Shown piece after piece: positions 23,480-36,400 of a stretch of DNA of 64,000 nucleotides (within the stretch, counting starts at the first letter, position 1; the number at the start of each line of letters is the position of its first letter). The stretch is from Rhyzopertha dominica (taxonomy: Eukaryota; Arthropoda; Insecta; Coleoptera; Bostrichidae), in contig QCXZ01000064.1 of NCBI GenBank assembly GCA_025024175.1, positions 25,540,286 through 25,604,285 of the forward strand, in the 5' to 3' direction. The notes under the pieces were generated by a model that saw only the letters and a list, made by a program, of their open reading frames with translations, was not told the DNA's origin and made no database searches. The translations under genes and the position numbers were made by a program.

Positions 23480-25300
23480 CTCATGCGAGCTGTACGATGA
23501 CGGTTTATACAATTTTGACACTCTATGCCGAAAATGCAAAATTGTATAAAATATACAATTCAGTAATAGCAAGGATCTATGGGAACCCTAAGCTTCACAA
23601 ACCTGGTGTACCTTTGAGACCAATAGTTTCCAGTATTCAAAGTCCAATGACAAACTTATCCAAATTACTTTGTGATAGTCTAACCAAAGCATATGATAGC
23701 AGTAATACCCATTATACTTATAAAAGATACTTTCCATTTTGTTGAATCAATAAGGAACATACAAGTTCCTTCAAATCATAAAGTAGTATCATTGGATGTA
23801 GCAAACCTTTTCAGAAATATTTCAAAACAGTTAGTTATCACTAACTGGTACAAAATTGATCCTTTTTTCGTATGTCCCAAAATTTCGGCCACTGATCAAA
23901 GAAGACAGTTGTTCTTAGAGTTAATATCCTTCATATTAGACAATAACTATTTTACTTACCAAGAAAAATACTACAAACAAATTTTTAATTGCGCCATGGG
24001 CTCAAAATCGAGTCCAATATTAGCGTAGCACATAATGGACCATCTACTTGATACCTGCATACGAAACCATCTTATAATTTATTTTTCATCAAAAAATTTG
24101 TGGACGATTTGCTACTGATATTTTTGGCTCTTTTGATGAAAATATTAAATTCACAATTGAAAGGGAGGTTAATAACGGTGTGTCATTTCTAGACACTAGG
24201 GTCATAAGACAAAATAACATTTTAATTCTAGACTGGTATCAAAAACCAACCTCTTCCGGCAGCAGGTACCTAAATTTTCTATCTAATCATTCAGTTAGAA
24301 TAAAATTAATTTTATTAAACAAATGAAACACAGAATTCTAAAAATTTCACATCCAAGTTTAGTAAATAAAATTTTAAAAAACCAAAAAATTAATGTTATT
24401 GGAAAACTCATACCCAAAGATTCTATTAAACAAAATTCTTTTCTCTCTAACAAACGGTGGTACAAATAATCAAGAAAATGTGGGGCAGCAAAAGAACATA
24501 GTTTCTTCAATAAATAACATAGAAAGAATTCCCGTTTCGGATCTCTTCAAAATATAACAGGTTTAGTAACTAAAGTCATTAGAACTTTCATATCTGAACA
24601 GATTAAAATATCCATAAAAAGATTAAGAAAGGTTAAAACTTATTAAAGACAAAATTCCAGTAAAATACCAGTCAAATGTGGTTTACTGTGTAGAGTGTCA
24701 AAATTGTAATAATGTATATGTTGGACAAACATCACAGTGGCTATCAAGTAGGGTAAATCTGCACAAAAGTGACATCAAAACTAATAAAAGAGATCGTTGT
24801 TCTCTAGCAGAACATGCTATTAAAAATCAACATTCATTCAATTGGCTAGAATTAAAATTTTGGAAAAAGAAAAAATTACAAAAAAGACATTAATTTTGGA
24901 AATGTATCAAATTAGCAAACATACAAATACCATTAATAAAAGGTCAGACACGCAACATCTTAGTAACATACACACATACTTAAAAAGTTTTGAATAATTG
25001 AATGTTGTGTTGAATTGAAACGTAAAATTTTAAGCTGAATTTTAATGTCTCTACAATTAATTAATCTGTTACTTGTTAATGCGAACTCTAGACACAGGAA
25101 GACGAAGAATTGCATGGTATATTGGAATAATAATACACAACATAAAACTTCTTTAAATTAATCTGACTTTCGGTAAGATTTACGTAAAACTTATTATGGT
25201 TATAATATTCTTACTCCATTGTAAATTTATTGTAGAAGCCCTGATGATGTCTTAAATACAGACGAAGCTTGGCTGTGAAAAAAGTTCACTTAATTTTATT
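23480..25300 (+). mobile_element. Penelope-like retroelement, degenerate
   Basis: In order on the plus strand: a reverse-transcriptase entry motif YGNPKLHKPGVPLRPIVSS (about 23574-23640), SLDVANLFRNI (about 23785), a Y-x-Q-x-F-N-C-AMGSKSSPILA block (ending about 24027), SFLDTRV (about 24185), then a C-terminal GIY-YIG domain with VVYCVECQNCNNVYVGQTSQ and a following R-x-x-x-H-K (24675-24760). It ends with GATGATGTCTTAAATACAGACGAAGC (25242-25267), the tail style of these elements. Frameshifts between the blocks and a truncated 5' end make it inactive. The catalytic YxDD box is not intact in any frame. Confidence 0.8.
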
Positions 25301-25945
25301 AAACCAAAAGGTCGAATACCCCCTACTTCCACAGCCCTACTTCTGAAGCTTGAATATTCAACAGTTGCGACTTAATCAAAATTAAATTTTATATACCAAC
25401 AAATCTGCTTCAAGGTACCCCTCGAAATGTTAATACTTAAAAATATTTAAAATTATACTTTTATATTTTTGGTAAGTAATAAAGTACTCAATACCATTAC
25501 ATGTTTAATGTAGCTGCATAGTTGGTTGCCAACCAGGTAGTGGACACTCTCATATTAGATAACCGTAAACGCTATTGCTGCAACCAACAATACACGATAC
25601 TGTTATGGATACAACATTCATAGATGGCACTCTGTGCTGTGTGTGTGAAGCACGGCTAACGTATGCACGCGGGATTGCGTTTAAATCAAAGTATGTTCAA
25701 ATCAAGTTGATGTCAAGCTTTGATATCTAGCAAAAAATTGTCGCATGTTCCCAACGTACCTACTTATAGGATATATTAATATGTTATAGTTATTATTATT
25801 TTGCAACCTGTTAACCTTTTTGGTAGCATTTTTGTGTTAAAAGTTATATGTAGTATATTGTGACATTGAAGTTGAATACGAAGAAGGTAAGACATTTTGC
25901 TTTAATTTTGTACCTTGAGAAGTGTTAAAATTGTTAGTTTCGAAA
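25301..25945. other. Intergenic, repeat debris
   Basis: No gene recognised. A motif ACAACATTCATAGATGGCACT at about 25611 resembles ACAACATTCACAGATGGCGCT in the tandem repeat at 26608-26815, so part of the same repeat family lies here. Confidence 0.35.
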
Positions 25946-26213
25946 ATGCCGAAGGTATCACACAAAAAATTGTGCGGTAAAGAACTTTAGTAATAAATAT
26001 TTAACAAACTCAAATATCACATTTCTCCACTTCCCAAGAGAAGATGCCATGTGTGAAGAACAGGTAAAACGGACAAACAATTTGGACGTGCAGTCTCGCA
26101 GCCTTACATCCATTCGAGCATCATTTGTGGTATGTGGAGAATACTTTCTAGCTAATTGCTTTTAAATGCCAGAGCAAAATAAACTAAATAGAAGAGTAGT
26201 TCCTACACTATAA
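25946..26213 (+). pseudogene. Degenerate THAP-domain sequence
   Basis: The ATG at 25946 starts MPKVSHK. After a one-base shift the frame reads CAVKNFSNKYLTNSNI, then TFLHFPREDAMCEE and SIRASFVVCGEYF, and a last frame ends NRRVVPTL-stop. The order matches the THAP zinc-finger (C-x-V-K-N-C-S-N ... F-H-x-F-P ... V-C-x-x-H-F ... P-T-L). Two zinc ligands look lost: Cys to Phe in KNFSN, and His to Tyr in CGEYF. With a frameshift and a stop before the tail it is a relic, from either a host THAP gene or a THAP-bearing transposon. Confidence 0.6.
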
Positions 26214-26385
26214 ATAATAAACAATGGTGCAAGATAAACATTGTTTTTGAATCTTATTTCTAGTAATTACATTTACGACAATTCAAATACTTCGCAGTTT
26301 TTTGGAACCTCGCATTTCCTTTGCCGCTATTTTACACGAAACGAAGAAAACAACCCTATTAGTTGTTATTTAAAGTAAACCTTTC

Positions 26386-26453
26386 TGACTTAACTTTTTA
26401 TGAAGTACACATTTGCGTACAAAGTCAGCATAATATAAAAAAGTTAAGTCAGA
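26386..26453. repeat. Small inverted repeat
   Basis: TCTGACTTAACTTTTTAT and its near reverse complement ATAAAAAAGTTAAGTCAGA flank about 30 bases. It is a possible relic of a short MITE. Confidence 0.45.
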
Positions 26454-26607
26454 CATGCTTACATAAATTGAAAAGATTGTTTTCTTAATTTCCTATAAAA
26501 TAGTGGGCAAAGTAGATACCAGGTTTTAAAATTAAGGTAAGAAATAAACGTCAAAATAAATAACATTTGTATGACTCGGAGTTTCTGATTTATCGGCTAC
26601 ACCTGCT

Positions 26608-26815
26608 GGTCGTTTCATTAATGTAGTTCACATACAACATTCACAGATGGCGCTATAACTCATTCCACAAAATTTATCAACACTGGCCATTCTTGTTTAC
26701 TGATATTCTTTGGTCGTTTCATTAAAGTAGTTCACATACAACATTCACAGAAGGCGCTGTAACTCTTTCCACAAAATTTATCAACACTGGCCATTCTTGT
26801 TTACTGATATTCTTT
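26608..26815. repeat. Two tandem copies of a 104-bp unit
   Basis: 26608-26711 and 26712-26815 are nearly identical, each running from GGTCGTTTCATTAA to TTTACTGATATTCTTT, with a few substitutions (for example GATGGCGCT against AAGGCGCT). A third unit begins (GGTTG) and diverges at once. Confidence 0.85.
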
Positions 26816-26922
26816 GGTTGCCAACAACGCTTCATTCCTAACTTGTTGGGTACTATTGTCGTTTAGTAACTTTGTCAGTTGATTGAAGTGTCGGCTGATT
26901 CATGTGCACCGCAGCACACCAC

Positions 26923-28198
26923 AATGGGGTCGTCCCACATTTTTTTTTATTTTACATTTAAAATGTACATAGAAAATGAAACACAAAGACATTTTTTTGC
27001 GATATTTTTCGGTTCTTGTTGGCCGAGAAAAAAATGGGAAAGCATGGATTTTTAATATCCATTTCAAATTCCTCGATATCCGCCACGGAGATGATGTAAA
27101 TGGCTCGCTTGCTGACGAGAGCAAGAAACATCAACAAAACACCTGTGTTCTAGCGGCATTGCCAGTTTTATTTGTTTACATTTTTTATTCAGCTGCGTCG
27201 CGTTGCCAATGTGGGCAAATTTTCGCGATGCAGTGAGGAAAGTACACATAAACTGACATTGTGACAATGATAAGTATATTTTTGATATGGGGTTTTCATG
27301 AATCAACATAAGGCGTATTTGTGAAAATAACTTAAATCACCCTTCAGTCAGTTTATTCTATACTGAATAGTTCAACATAATAAGCGCATTCACTGGCCTT
27401 TTGTTAAAACACGAAAACACTGTAACCGTCGAATCTGCTGTTGAACCAATGTTTTTATTATAAGGAATTAAAGGACGCTTGAGTTATTGCTTGACAATGT
27501 TTAAAGTTTGTATACTTACCTATGACAACGACATGATAAATTTTGAAACTAGCAGGACTGTCTCTGGTTGTGGTTAGAAAGAAAACGTTAAAGTACCACT
27601 GACAACATCGCACGGGCTGTATGTGTCCCATATGCAACGTAATAACCCTAACCTAACTCTGTTTAAACTTTCGAGTTTTTTATTTGTCAGATTAAGTGGT
27701 TGAGTAAGACGTTGTCGAAAAAAATTCCGTTGTTTTTTATGTAAGAATAATTTACGGTAAGAAGTGTTTTGTTCCGTGTTGCAAGAATACTAACGAAAAG
27801 CGTCCGTACACAACAAAGAACAAAGCAAAAGCAACAAATGCTAGTTATCACCAGGTTATGTCTTATGTTTACATTTCATTGACGTTGACAGTTATACCTT
27901 CGTCCCTCACTCTCTCTCATTGCATTATTCGTATTTCTCGCTATTTATAAAATTGACAACAGTGAGCGTCTGCTATCTAGGGAGCTTGTAAGAGTGCGCA
28001 TGACGGAAACTAGGAACTTATTACGTGATTAATGGCGGATTTAAGGAAAGGTTTGAAACAGGGTAATTTTTTCTACCGCCATTTGTTACGAGTTAAATTA
28101 ATCTGAAAGCAAAATAGATGCTTAGCACTAGTATTAATGATGTAAGCAATAAGAGGCGTAGGTTAAAACTATTAAATTTTAATGTGTAGACGACCCCA
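26923..28198. mobile_element. Possible TIR element with AATGGGGTCGTC ends
   Basis: AATGGGGTCGTCCCACATT at 26923 and its inverted counterpart (GACGACCCCATT at about 28187-28198) flank about 1.25 kb. Matching is clear over 12 bp and patchy beyond. The open frame within (26976-27236) is unfamiliar. I could not establish a target-site duplication. Confidence 0.35.
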
Positions 28199-28955
28199 TT
28201 TTCGTGTCGATTTTTCTTCGGGTACAATTAAAATTTTCTTCTCTATAGCAACAATACTAGTATTTGCGCATGCTGGCACAAAACATTTCTTTTCAGCAGC
28301 AATTTCGTCCGCGTNTTGAACAATATAATCGTGATCGATAAACTAAAGCAAAAAACAGCGAAAAACACGCATAGGCATAGGCAACTCTGGAAATTATTCT
28401 GCCCTGGCAACAACACAGCTGCTGCCAATCACAAGCGGCAGGGTCAACTTACGTTACACATTCAAATATTTAAACTTTACCATTTTTTTTACGTTTACCT
28501 AAGCGATTTGGAAAGAAATCAAAAACAGGGGTCAATTATTTTTTATATAGATTCATATTCTGCAATAAAAAAAGATATGGTCTGCAACCCCATGGTGATC
28601 GAGAATACGTTCTTCGAGACAAGTTATGTAGCAGTCGTTTAACTAAAATATCAAGTAGACTAGCCATGTATTTGTTTTGTTTGGCTGGATGCTGGTATCT
28701 GGCATGGCATAAATGTAGGTTACGAATAACTTTACTAAGGATGACGCTAGCGTCAGCATCATCATCAGCATACTGATGGTGAATTCAAGCTTTTACGGAT
28801 TGCCGATAGGTGGCACCCAATATCAAGTGTATAATTTTTTAAGTTAGGCACAAGTTGTATAATGAATCAACTGCTTCTATATTACACAAAGTTGGGGGAC
28901 ATCTTATTGTAGGTCCATTGGGTGCTCAAGTATGCAATTACAAAAAAAAAACAAA
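28199..28955. other. Intergenic before the CLASP 3' end
   Basis: No gene or clear repeat recognised. One 'n' lies at 28315. Confidence 0.35.
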
Positions 28956-30217
28956 CTTTATTGTTTATTACAGTAGTAAATCTTACAGAACTGGACAGTT
29001 AAATACAATTAATAATTTAATATAANAAGTAAATGTATAAGTAAAGCGCAGAAAAAATATGAAACATTTCATTCTAACAACTACTGTTGCTTACGATATG
29101 AACTATANTATATACAAAACTACACTGATTAAAAAAATTCATATAGCACAATAATCATATTGATCAATTTTTGGCATATAAAATATCTATGTTTAAGCTT
29201 AATTAACCACAAACAATACCTGAAGAACATAAACTTACTCAAATGTTTCACTGCTCCAGCAAAAATTAATAATTTTATGTGTAAACACACTGACTGTTGT
29301 CCAATTTCTCCTACATTGCCCGCAAAAGTTCAGAAGTGCAGCTTTTATTAAATATTACTTCAGAATCTTTCAACTAATCAAATTAACAATTAAAGAAAAG
29401 TAGGTGTCAAAACAAGAAAATTTATAATATTAGATAACCAGACAGATAGTCAAAATATATCCTAGTCATAACAGCAAAAACATATATTTTCAAATACCTA
29501 TAAGTGTGCTAAAAAAATTCACATTTTCAAATTATTTAGTGTTTCAAACTTAATGTTCGACTTTTGACATTAAAAAACGAAACAAATTTTCATAATGTTT
29601 TGTGATGGGCATATTAATGTCTCCACAGATGAGGATAATATTAGATTCCACGTTTTACTTCAAGTATTAAAGTTACATTGAAGCTTTCTTTGTGAATAGG
29701 TCAATCTTAAAACAAAATTCGCACCAAAATTTTGTGTACACTATACTTGCACAAAAAATTTGCAAACAGGTGCTAACGAGCTTGTAAAGATTCTTTCACT
29801 CTAGGCACACACAATTCTTCAGTAGGATACCTATGACCAAATGAAAATGTGGGATTAATGTGACCCTGAAACTTCAAATTGATTTTAATAAATATAGACA
29901 ACAAATCATGATTGGACTGTATATATTGGACTGGATAGTTTCTGTGCCATCAGAAACAACTGCAAAATAATACTTTCTCAAATAGTCCCAATTAATTTTT
30001 TTCTTCACTAAAAACACTGAACTGACTAGTACGCCAATCGACACCAATCAATATGGATTTCACTTATCACAATAGCTTATTTATCCAATTTGGTATATAC
30101 AGTCCAGAACAATAAACATGGCACATATTTATAACATTAAACAAATTACTGAAATGTGCATAATCATTAATATTATAATTAAAAAACAGAACAGATCTAC
30201 TTATAAAAAAGCCAATA
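28956..30217 (-). promoter_or_regulatory. CLASP: Probable CLASP 3' UTR with AATAAA signals
   Basis: After the stop at 30218 the minus strand continues without coding signal to two AATAAA hexamers (RC of 28957-28962 and 28964-28969), followed by a T-rich downstream stretch. This would give a 3' UTR of about 1.25 kb. The end point is inferred and nearer signals may be used. Confidence 0.4.
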
Positions 30218-30412
30218 TTAACTTGTGGAATTTTTAGAGCCACCTGTTGCTTCCTGTTGGGCCCTGCTAATATACAAACGCAACAGCTTCAGCTTACTGC
30301 CGGGCAGAGTGGAAATGTAGGGAAACAGTCTTTCCTCTCCTACGGCTTTATGCAGTGCCACCATACACATTACTGTGTTCTTACGTACTGATGTCTCAGA
30401 ATGTTCATTGGT
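30218..30412 (-). CDS. CLASP: CLASP exon 20, stop codon
   Basis: 195 nt including TAA. It encodes TNEHSETSVRKNTVMCMVAL, VGEERLFPYISTLPGSKLKL and LLRLYISRAQQEATG. It matches the conserved C-terminus SSVRKA-x-VFCLVA and LTGSKMKLLNLYIKRAQ. Confidence 0.96.
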   Translation of the reverse strand, partial: TNEHSETSVRKNTVMCMVALHKAVGEERLFPYISTLPGSKLKLLRLYISRAQQEATGGSKNSTS

Positions 30413-33400
30413 CTGTGAAAATACAATTTGATGAAAATGGAATAGGTCTGCATTTTCTAATTATTAATAAAAAGTCTTTTGCACTAAACTGTTACAGAAA
30501 AACCATTAGAGATATGGTTTCAAAGGTGTTATCAAATCAAAACAATAGTAAAAAAGAAACTTGTTCATTACATTATTACAGATATGATGAAAAATGTTAT
30601 TCCTGTTCCTAATTTAACATTCAAGACCCTAGACATTAGAAATATTTGGGGACTATCATTATACACAGCGTTCCGCATTATGTGGGCAACCTCTAGGAAT
30701 CTGAAAGATGGTGCAAAAATAACACTATTTTACAGTATAACCTTTTTTTAAATAATGCCCTCCTACTGAGATATTGACATGGGGAAAGAGAAACAGTTTG
30801 CCAAAATAACTCTTAGACCGGTTGATATAATTGGGTATTATCACTTTTTTTGAAAATTACGTAAAATGAATCTTCAAGTGCATATATATCGTACGCCATG
30901 TTAAAAAAATAAAACAAAATATTTGTAGGTAGAGAATTTGAGGTCTGAAATTCGAATCTTAGGAGTCACCGCCAAAACGCTTCTATCCAAGGTTATTCAA
31001 CTCGTGACGTCAAGTGTCATGTAAACATTACCGAGGAGCGTGCTGTTTAATGGTGAAGTATTATTCTTGCATTGGAAAAGCTTTTATGCTGTGTTTATTG
31101 AAAGGACGGTGTAAGAGGTCGCACCAAAAAGTGATTTGTGTAGTTTTACAAGTAACTATTATGTATGGAAAACAAAACAAGTGTTGTTTTGTACATGGTT
31201 AAAAAAGTACTTCAGTCAGTATAGCTAACATTTTTGTAACCATTCCTCGAGATTATCAACGTATGAAAAAGTTGTTTAAGGCCCCTAGACATGATATGCC
31301 AAAATCACAAAGTTTGTTTTTCTGTTGTGAAGATCATCTTAATTCTTACTGTAAGTTTTATTATTCGTTTTGGGGTTATAAGTGTTTACCATTCAGTTTC
31401 CATTTTGTTATAGCTTGAAGAGGATATGAAAAATGATATGCGTTTTAATAAAGAACGATGTTGTTCCCCATATATTCGACTGTTAGCCAGACTGGAAACG
31501 ATCTGCAAGAGCCCCAAAAATAAATGTCAATTTTAGGGTACATTTTTGATTCTTACATTTTTATGTTTACAAATAGTATGTTTCCAACAACCAACTGTGA
31601 TCAAATTATCAATGCTACGTTAATTTGATAAAAAGTTCACTTATGCTGTTGCTGTTATGTTCCTCATTTCCGCCGCGTTGAACCGCTCGTCGCTGTACAC
31701 AAATTCCATAACAATGAACATGTCATAACTCATAAGTATTTCACTTTTTCTTGGCGTATTTTAATTCGCTTGTCACAAAATGAACGCAAACAACAAACTG
31801 ATAAATTGATGGGCTGAGGCTGACGCGTGACGCGCTGACCCTAGATGTAAACAAGCAGCCATTTACAAGACACCTGACGTCATGGCCAATATGCTCGCGT
31901 TTTGGCAGTCCCTTTAAATATTCACATTTTTAATATTAAAAAAAAAACACCTTACGATCCATTTTTTCAAATTTATAAGCTGTCACAGCTGTTTTGTGGT
32001 TTAGATGCTACCTATTAATATGCAATTTAATAAAATATAAATAAATGGCAAATACCCAATTTCATCAAATTTTGGCTATTATTATTTGACATGGAAGCTG
32101 TTAAAATGACGCACACACTTTTTTAATAAATGTTTTGGGGGCCGGGAAGGGGCCAACGCCCCACATTATATGTGTTTTTTAATCTTTGGGCATTGTAAAG
32201 GAAAAAATGTACTCTTTGTTCAGTTAAATGTTACGATTCACATTTTAACTGCTTAACTAATCATTTCTTTTTATCAAATTGGCCGTAATAAATAATAAAA
32301 CTGTATTTGATGTCACTGTTACACATTTTGACAATACTTTACATTATTTGTTGCAAAAATTGAATGTTCATATAAATTACATAAATATTTCATTACTATT
32401 TTCAGAATTTTTACAAATTTTTGTCAAAATATAACAGACATCTAAGAGTTTTATTATTTATCATGGCCAATTTTATCAAAAAATTGATTTATCTAAGCAG
32501 TGAAAGTGTAAATCATAACATTCAACTGCATTTTTTTGGAAAGGGTCATTTTTAGCCGGATGGATAAGTACCTCTTTTTGTTTAAAAAGCTCAAAGATTA
32601 AAAAAAAACATTTATGAAATAAATACTTAACCATTTTAAAGTTGGATAAAATGTGGGGGGTTGGTCCCCTCCCAGCCGCCCGAAAACATTTATTAAAAAA
32701 ATGTACGCATCATTTTAATGGCTTCCACTTCAAATAATAGTACCCAAAATTAAAAAAAATTATATCAACGGGTCTAAGAGATTTTTCTGAAAAACTGTTT
32801 CTCTTCCCTCAATGTTTAAGAATCAATATCTCAGTAGACGGACATTATTTCAAAAAAAGTTATACTGTAAAATAGCGTTATTTTGCACCAGTTTTCAGAT
32901 TCCGAGGTTGCCCACATAATGTGGGACATCCTGTATAGTTTTGCACATTACACATGACAAAACATAAATAATAAGCTAAGTGCCAAAGGTTTCAGCTTGA
33001 ATGTGACATAGAGTCATAACGAATGTTTGTTTTGATTGATAGATACAACATACATATGCCTCCGCTTTATGCAAAAACAGGCTTAAACTACAGCATTCAC
33101 CTCTTCACCATCACTAACATTTATCAAAGAGCCATTGTCAAAAATCCAAATGTAATAATCACTAGAAGAAATATCCGGACTGGTCAAGAAATGATGTGGT
33201 ATGACAACTAAATCTACTGTCTATGTATGTTTGAAGTACATTTGACCTTGACAATTATGATTATTTTATGCATCTTTTCTTTCTGCGGCATTTGCTAGTA
33301 TAGACGCTATATCACATTATTTGTAATAATTAAAATTTTTACACTCCAATACTTTAATTTATGTCAACTAGGAAAATATTGGAACTCACTTCACCATTTC

Positions 33401-36400
33401 TATTTATTTACATAAATGTAACTTAATGGCAAAAAAATAAATGTATACGATAATGTCTACTGTTCTGTATAACAGCCACATGGTAGGTTCAGTGTGTTAT
33501 GTAGAAATCATAACATTCAAGTTACCTTTATTAATCCAGGCATTATATTTTTCAGGTCATCATCTGTTACTTCATCTGGATGAAATTCTATAATTTTCGT
33601 CAATGTTTTAATTACACCCTGTAGAGAGGGATATAGTCCCGTCTGAATAAGGGGCACTAAAATATTTAAAACAGTATGGAATGGGAAAACACTGGCCATT
33701 GCTGCTGCACATTTTTCAGCCTTTTTAACAACCTACAAATTAAATGAATAGTAAAACAATTTTAAAATCTAGATAACAGTATACTTACGTCTTTATTTTC
33801 TTCACAGTGTGCGTTCAACACCCTTAATGTCAGCAATTCGACAAAATTACACCAACACTGTTCCAGTTCTTTCCTTTTGAATATTTCTGTGAGAGTGTCT
33901 AGAATGACTGACTGTATAGCAACATCTTTCACACTCAAATTGTCTATTAGGATACGTAATAATTTCCTGGAAGATAAGTAAGTCAGTTGGTACCAATAAA
34001 GCATGATTTAATGTTTACCTGAAATTAGGGATAATGTGTGCAATCCTGTCTTTTTGAATCATGTTTTTTACTTCTGTTAACAACCTTAATTTCTCTGGTA
34101 TGGACGTGGGATTATCGATTACACAGTTTTCTAGGCACTGTTTCATTATTTCTTCATCATCTGAAATATGCACACATATTGTCAATGTTGCCAATGCTGT
34201 ATAAACTTGATGGCCAAGCTACTAATACCAAAATGTACTTACCAGCTGTGCCATATTGACCAATGTCACTTTCATTGATGCCATTAATCCCAGAAATGTT
34301 AATACTTTCATGATGATGAATTTTTCCATTTGTGTTATTTGATACAACATCATTTTTCACATCATTTCCAACAGACATTTGTGATATGCCCGAGTCCTGT
34401 GATGTAGTATCTCGGTTGCGGTGAAAATTAGGACCTAAAAATTGTATAAGATGAACAAACACATTGATATTTAAATAAAGTTGGGTAAGATCTAAATAGT
34501 ATAATATTAAGAACCCTTAATATACCCTTATTATACCTTTCAAATACCGTTTTTACAACAAATGAACAAAAACTCTAAGAAAAAGGTTTCAAACAACACA
34601 CAAATAACATGCTCTCCCAGTAATTTTGATCAACTAGGCATAGAAACAGAAATCGCCACAAGAGATTTACACAATAATATCTACATAAAACATCAGTCGG
34701 CAAATAGTATCAAAAAGAGCTATTCCAACTTTTAAAAATCAAAACAATGAATATCGGTTATTAAAAAGCATAAAACAAAAATCCGCTATAAATAATATAA
34801 TATTCACTAAAACTGATAAAGGTAACACACTGGTAGCACTAAATAAAGATAAATACTTAGAAAAAAATTGTGATTTTTATAAATTCTGAAAGCTACGTAA
34901 TTTTAAATAAGGATTCCACTAATAAATAATAACAAGAAGTAAAATTTGCAATTGATAATGCCAAATCATTGATCGATGATAAAGATAAAAATAATCTAAG
35001 TTTATCAAATCCTCTACCCCCACAACTATATTCATTAATTAAGCTACGTAAACTAAATTACCCCATTAGACCCGTAGTGTCATAAGTTACTGCCCCAGCT
35101 GTGAAAATTTCAAAATTTCTCACTAATATTATCAATACATATTCAAAATTTAAACCACAATTTGCCATAAAAACTCACACGAACTAATTAATAAACTTAA
35201 AAATCTCACACTCCCACATAATTCTAATTAATTTCAGTTGATATCAAAAATTTGTTTCCAAGTGTACCTCCCAACGAAACTTTGACCTTAGTAAATAACA
35301 TGCTTACTACCAAAAATATAAACCCAATAATCCAGGCTGGTATTATGTTACTATTAAAAACTTATCTAAATCAGAATTATTTTAGTTTTAATGATAAAAT
35401 TTATAGTACTAAGCAAGGTTTGATTTTGGGCAACCCAGTAAGTCCTTTACTGGCTAAAATATTTATGGATAATGTAGAAAAACAAAATTCCTAACATTCC
35501 CGGATATTAGGTTTATGACAAAAACAGAAAATAATAAAGCTCTCAACTTTCTTGATCTTAGTATAACTAAGATTAATAATAAACACGATTTTTCAATTTT
35601 TTACAAACCATCACATACTTATGTCATTTCGTCCCTATCAACAAAGGCTAGCAGTGTTCAATAGTATGGTCCACAGATTATTAAATGTTCCTATGTCAAA
35701 AGACAATTTTACCAAAGAATTGAATATTATTAAACAAATAGCTAACAACAATAATTACCAACCAGACATAATTGACAAAATAATTTATAAAAAACAATAA
35801 TTCCAAATTTTACAAGAAGTTTGCGTGGCAATAAAAATATAGATCACAACAGCATAATATATATTGGAAAAACCAGCATAAAACTTAAAAACTTTTTAGA
35901 AAAACAAAATTTAAAAATCGCGTTTAGAACTGGGAACAGTGTAGGAAAATACCTACATTACTAATTGTAAAACAAACATTTTAAGTTTAAAAAATCAAAT
36001 CAAGTTGTGGATCCTGTTCTAAAATATACATACATAGAACTTACAGAAATTTCAAAATTCGCAACAAAGAACATTAGCTTCAGTGTTATAGTAATAGAAA
36101 AAAAACGATTCAAAGTATGCCATCATTTAATAGAAGAAAATTATACTTTTAATCTTGAATATGAAATTTTGCACAATAGCGGTAAAGGTCTAAGACTAAA
36201 TTTCTGGAAAGCACTTGAAATAAACAAACACAAACCTCCTGGAAATGTGTTAAATAACCAGTAGGACATAAACCCATCCCCTTTGCTCAATCTGTTTAAT
36301 TACAAACATCCGGATTATAGGTAATAGTATGGTAGATTCCCCCCATCATAAAATTTTAGTGTTGTAAAATATATTAGGCTGTAAACAAATTTGTATAAAT

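Noticed and set aside
26976..27236. 86-codon open frame with MKHKDIFLRYFSVL
   Set aside because: Unfamiliar product with overlapping frames on the other strand; treated as content of a possible repeat, not a gene.
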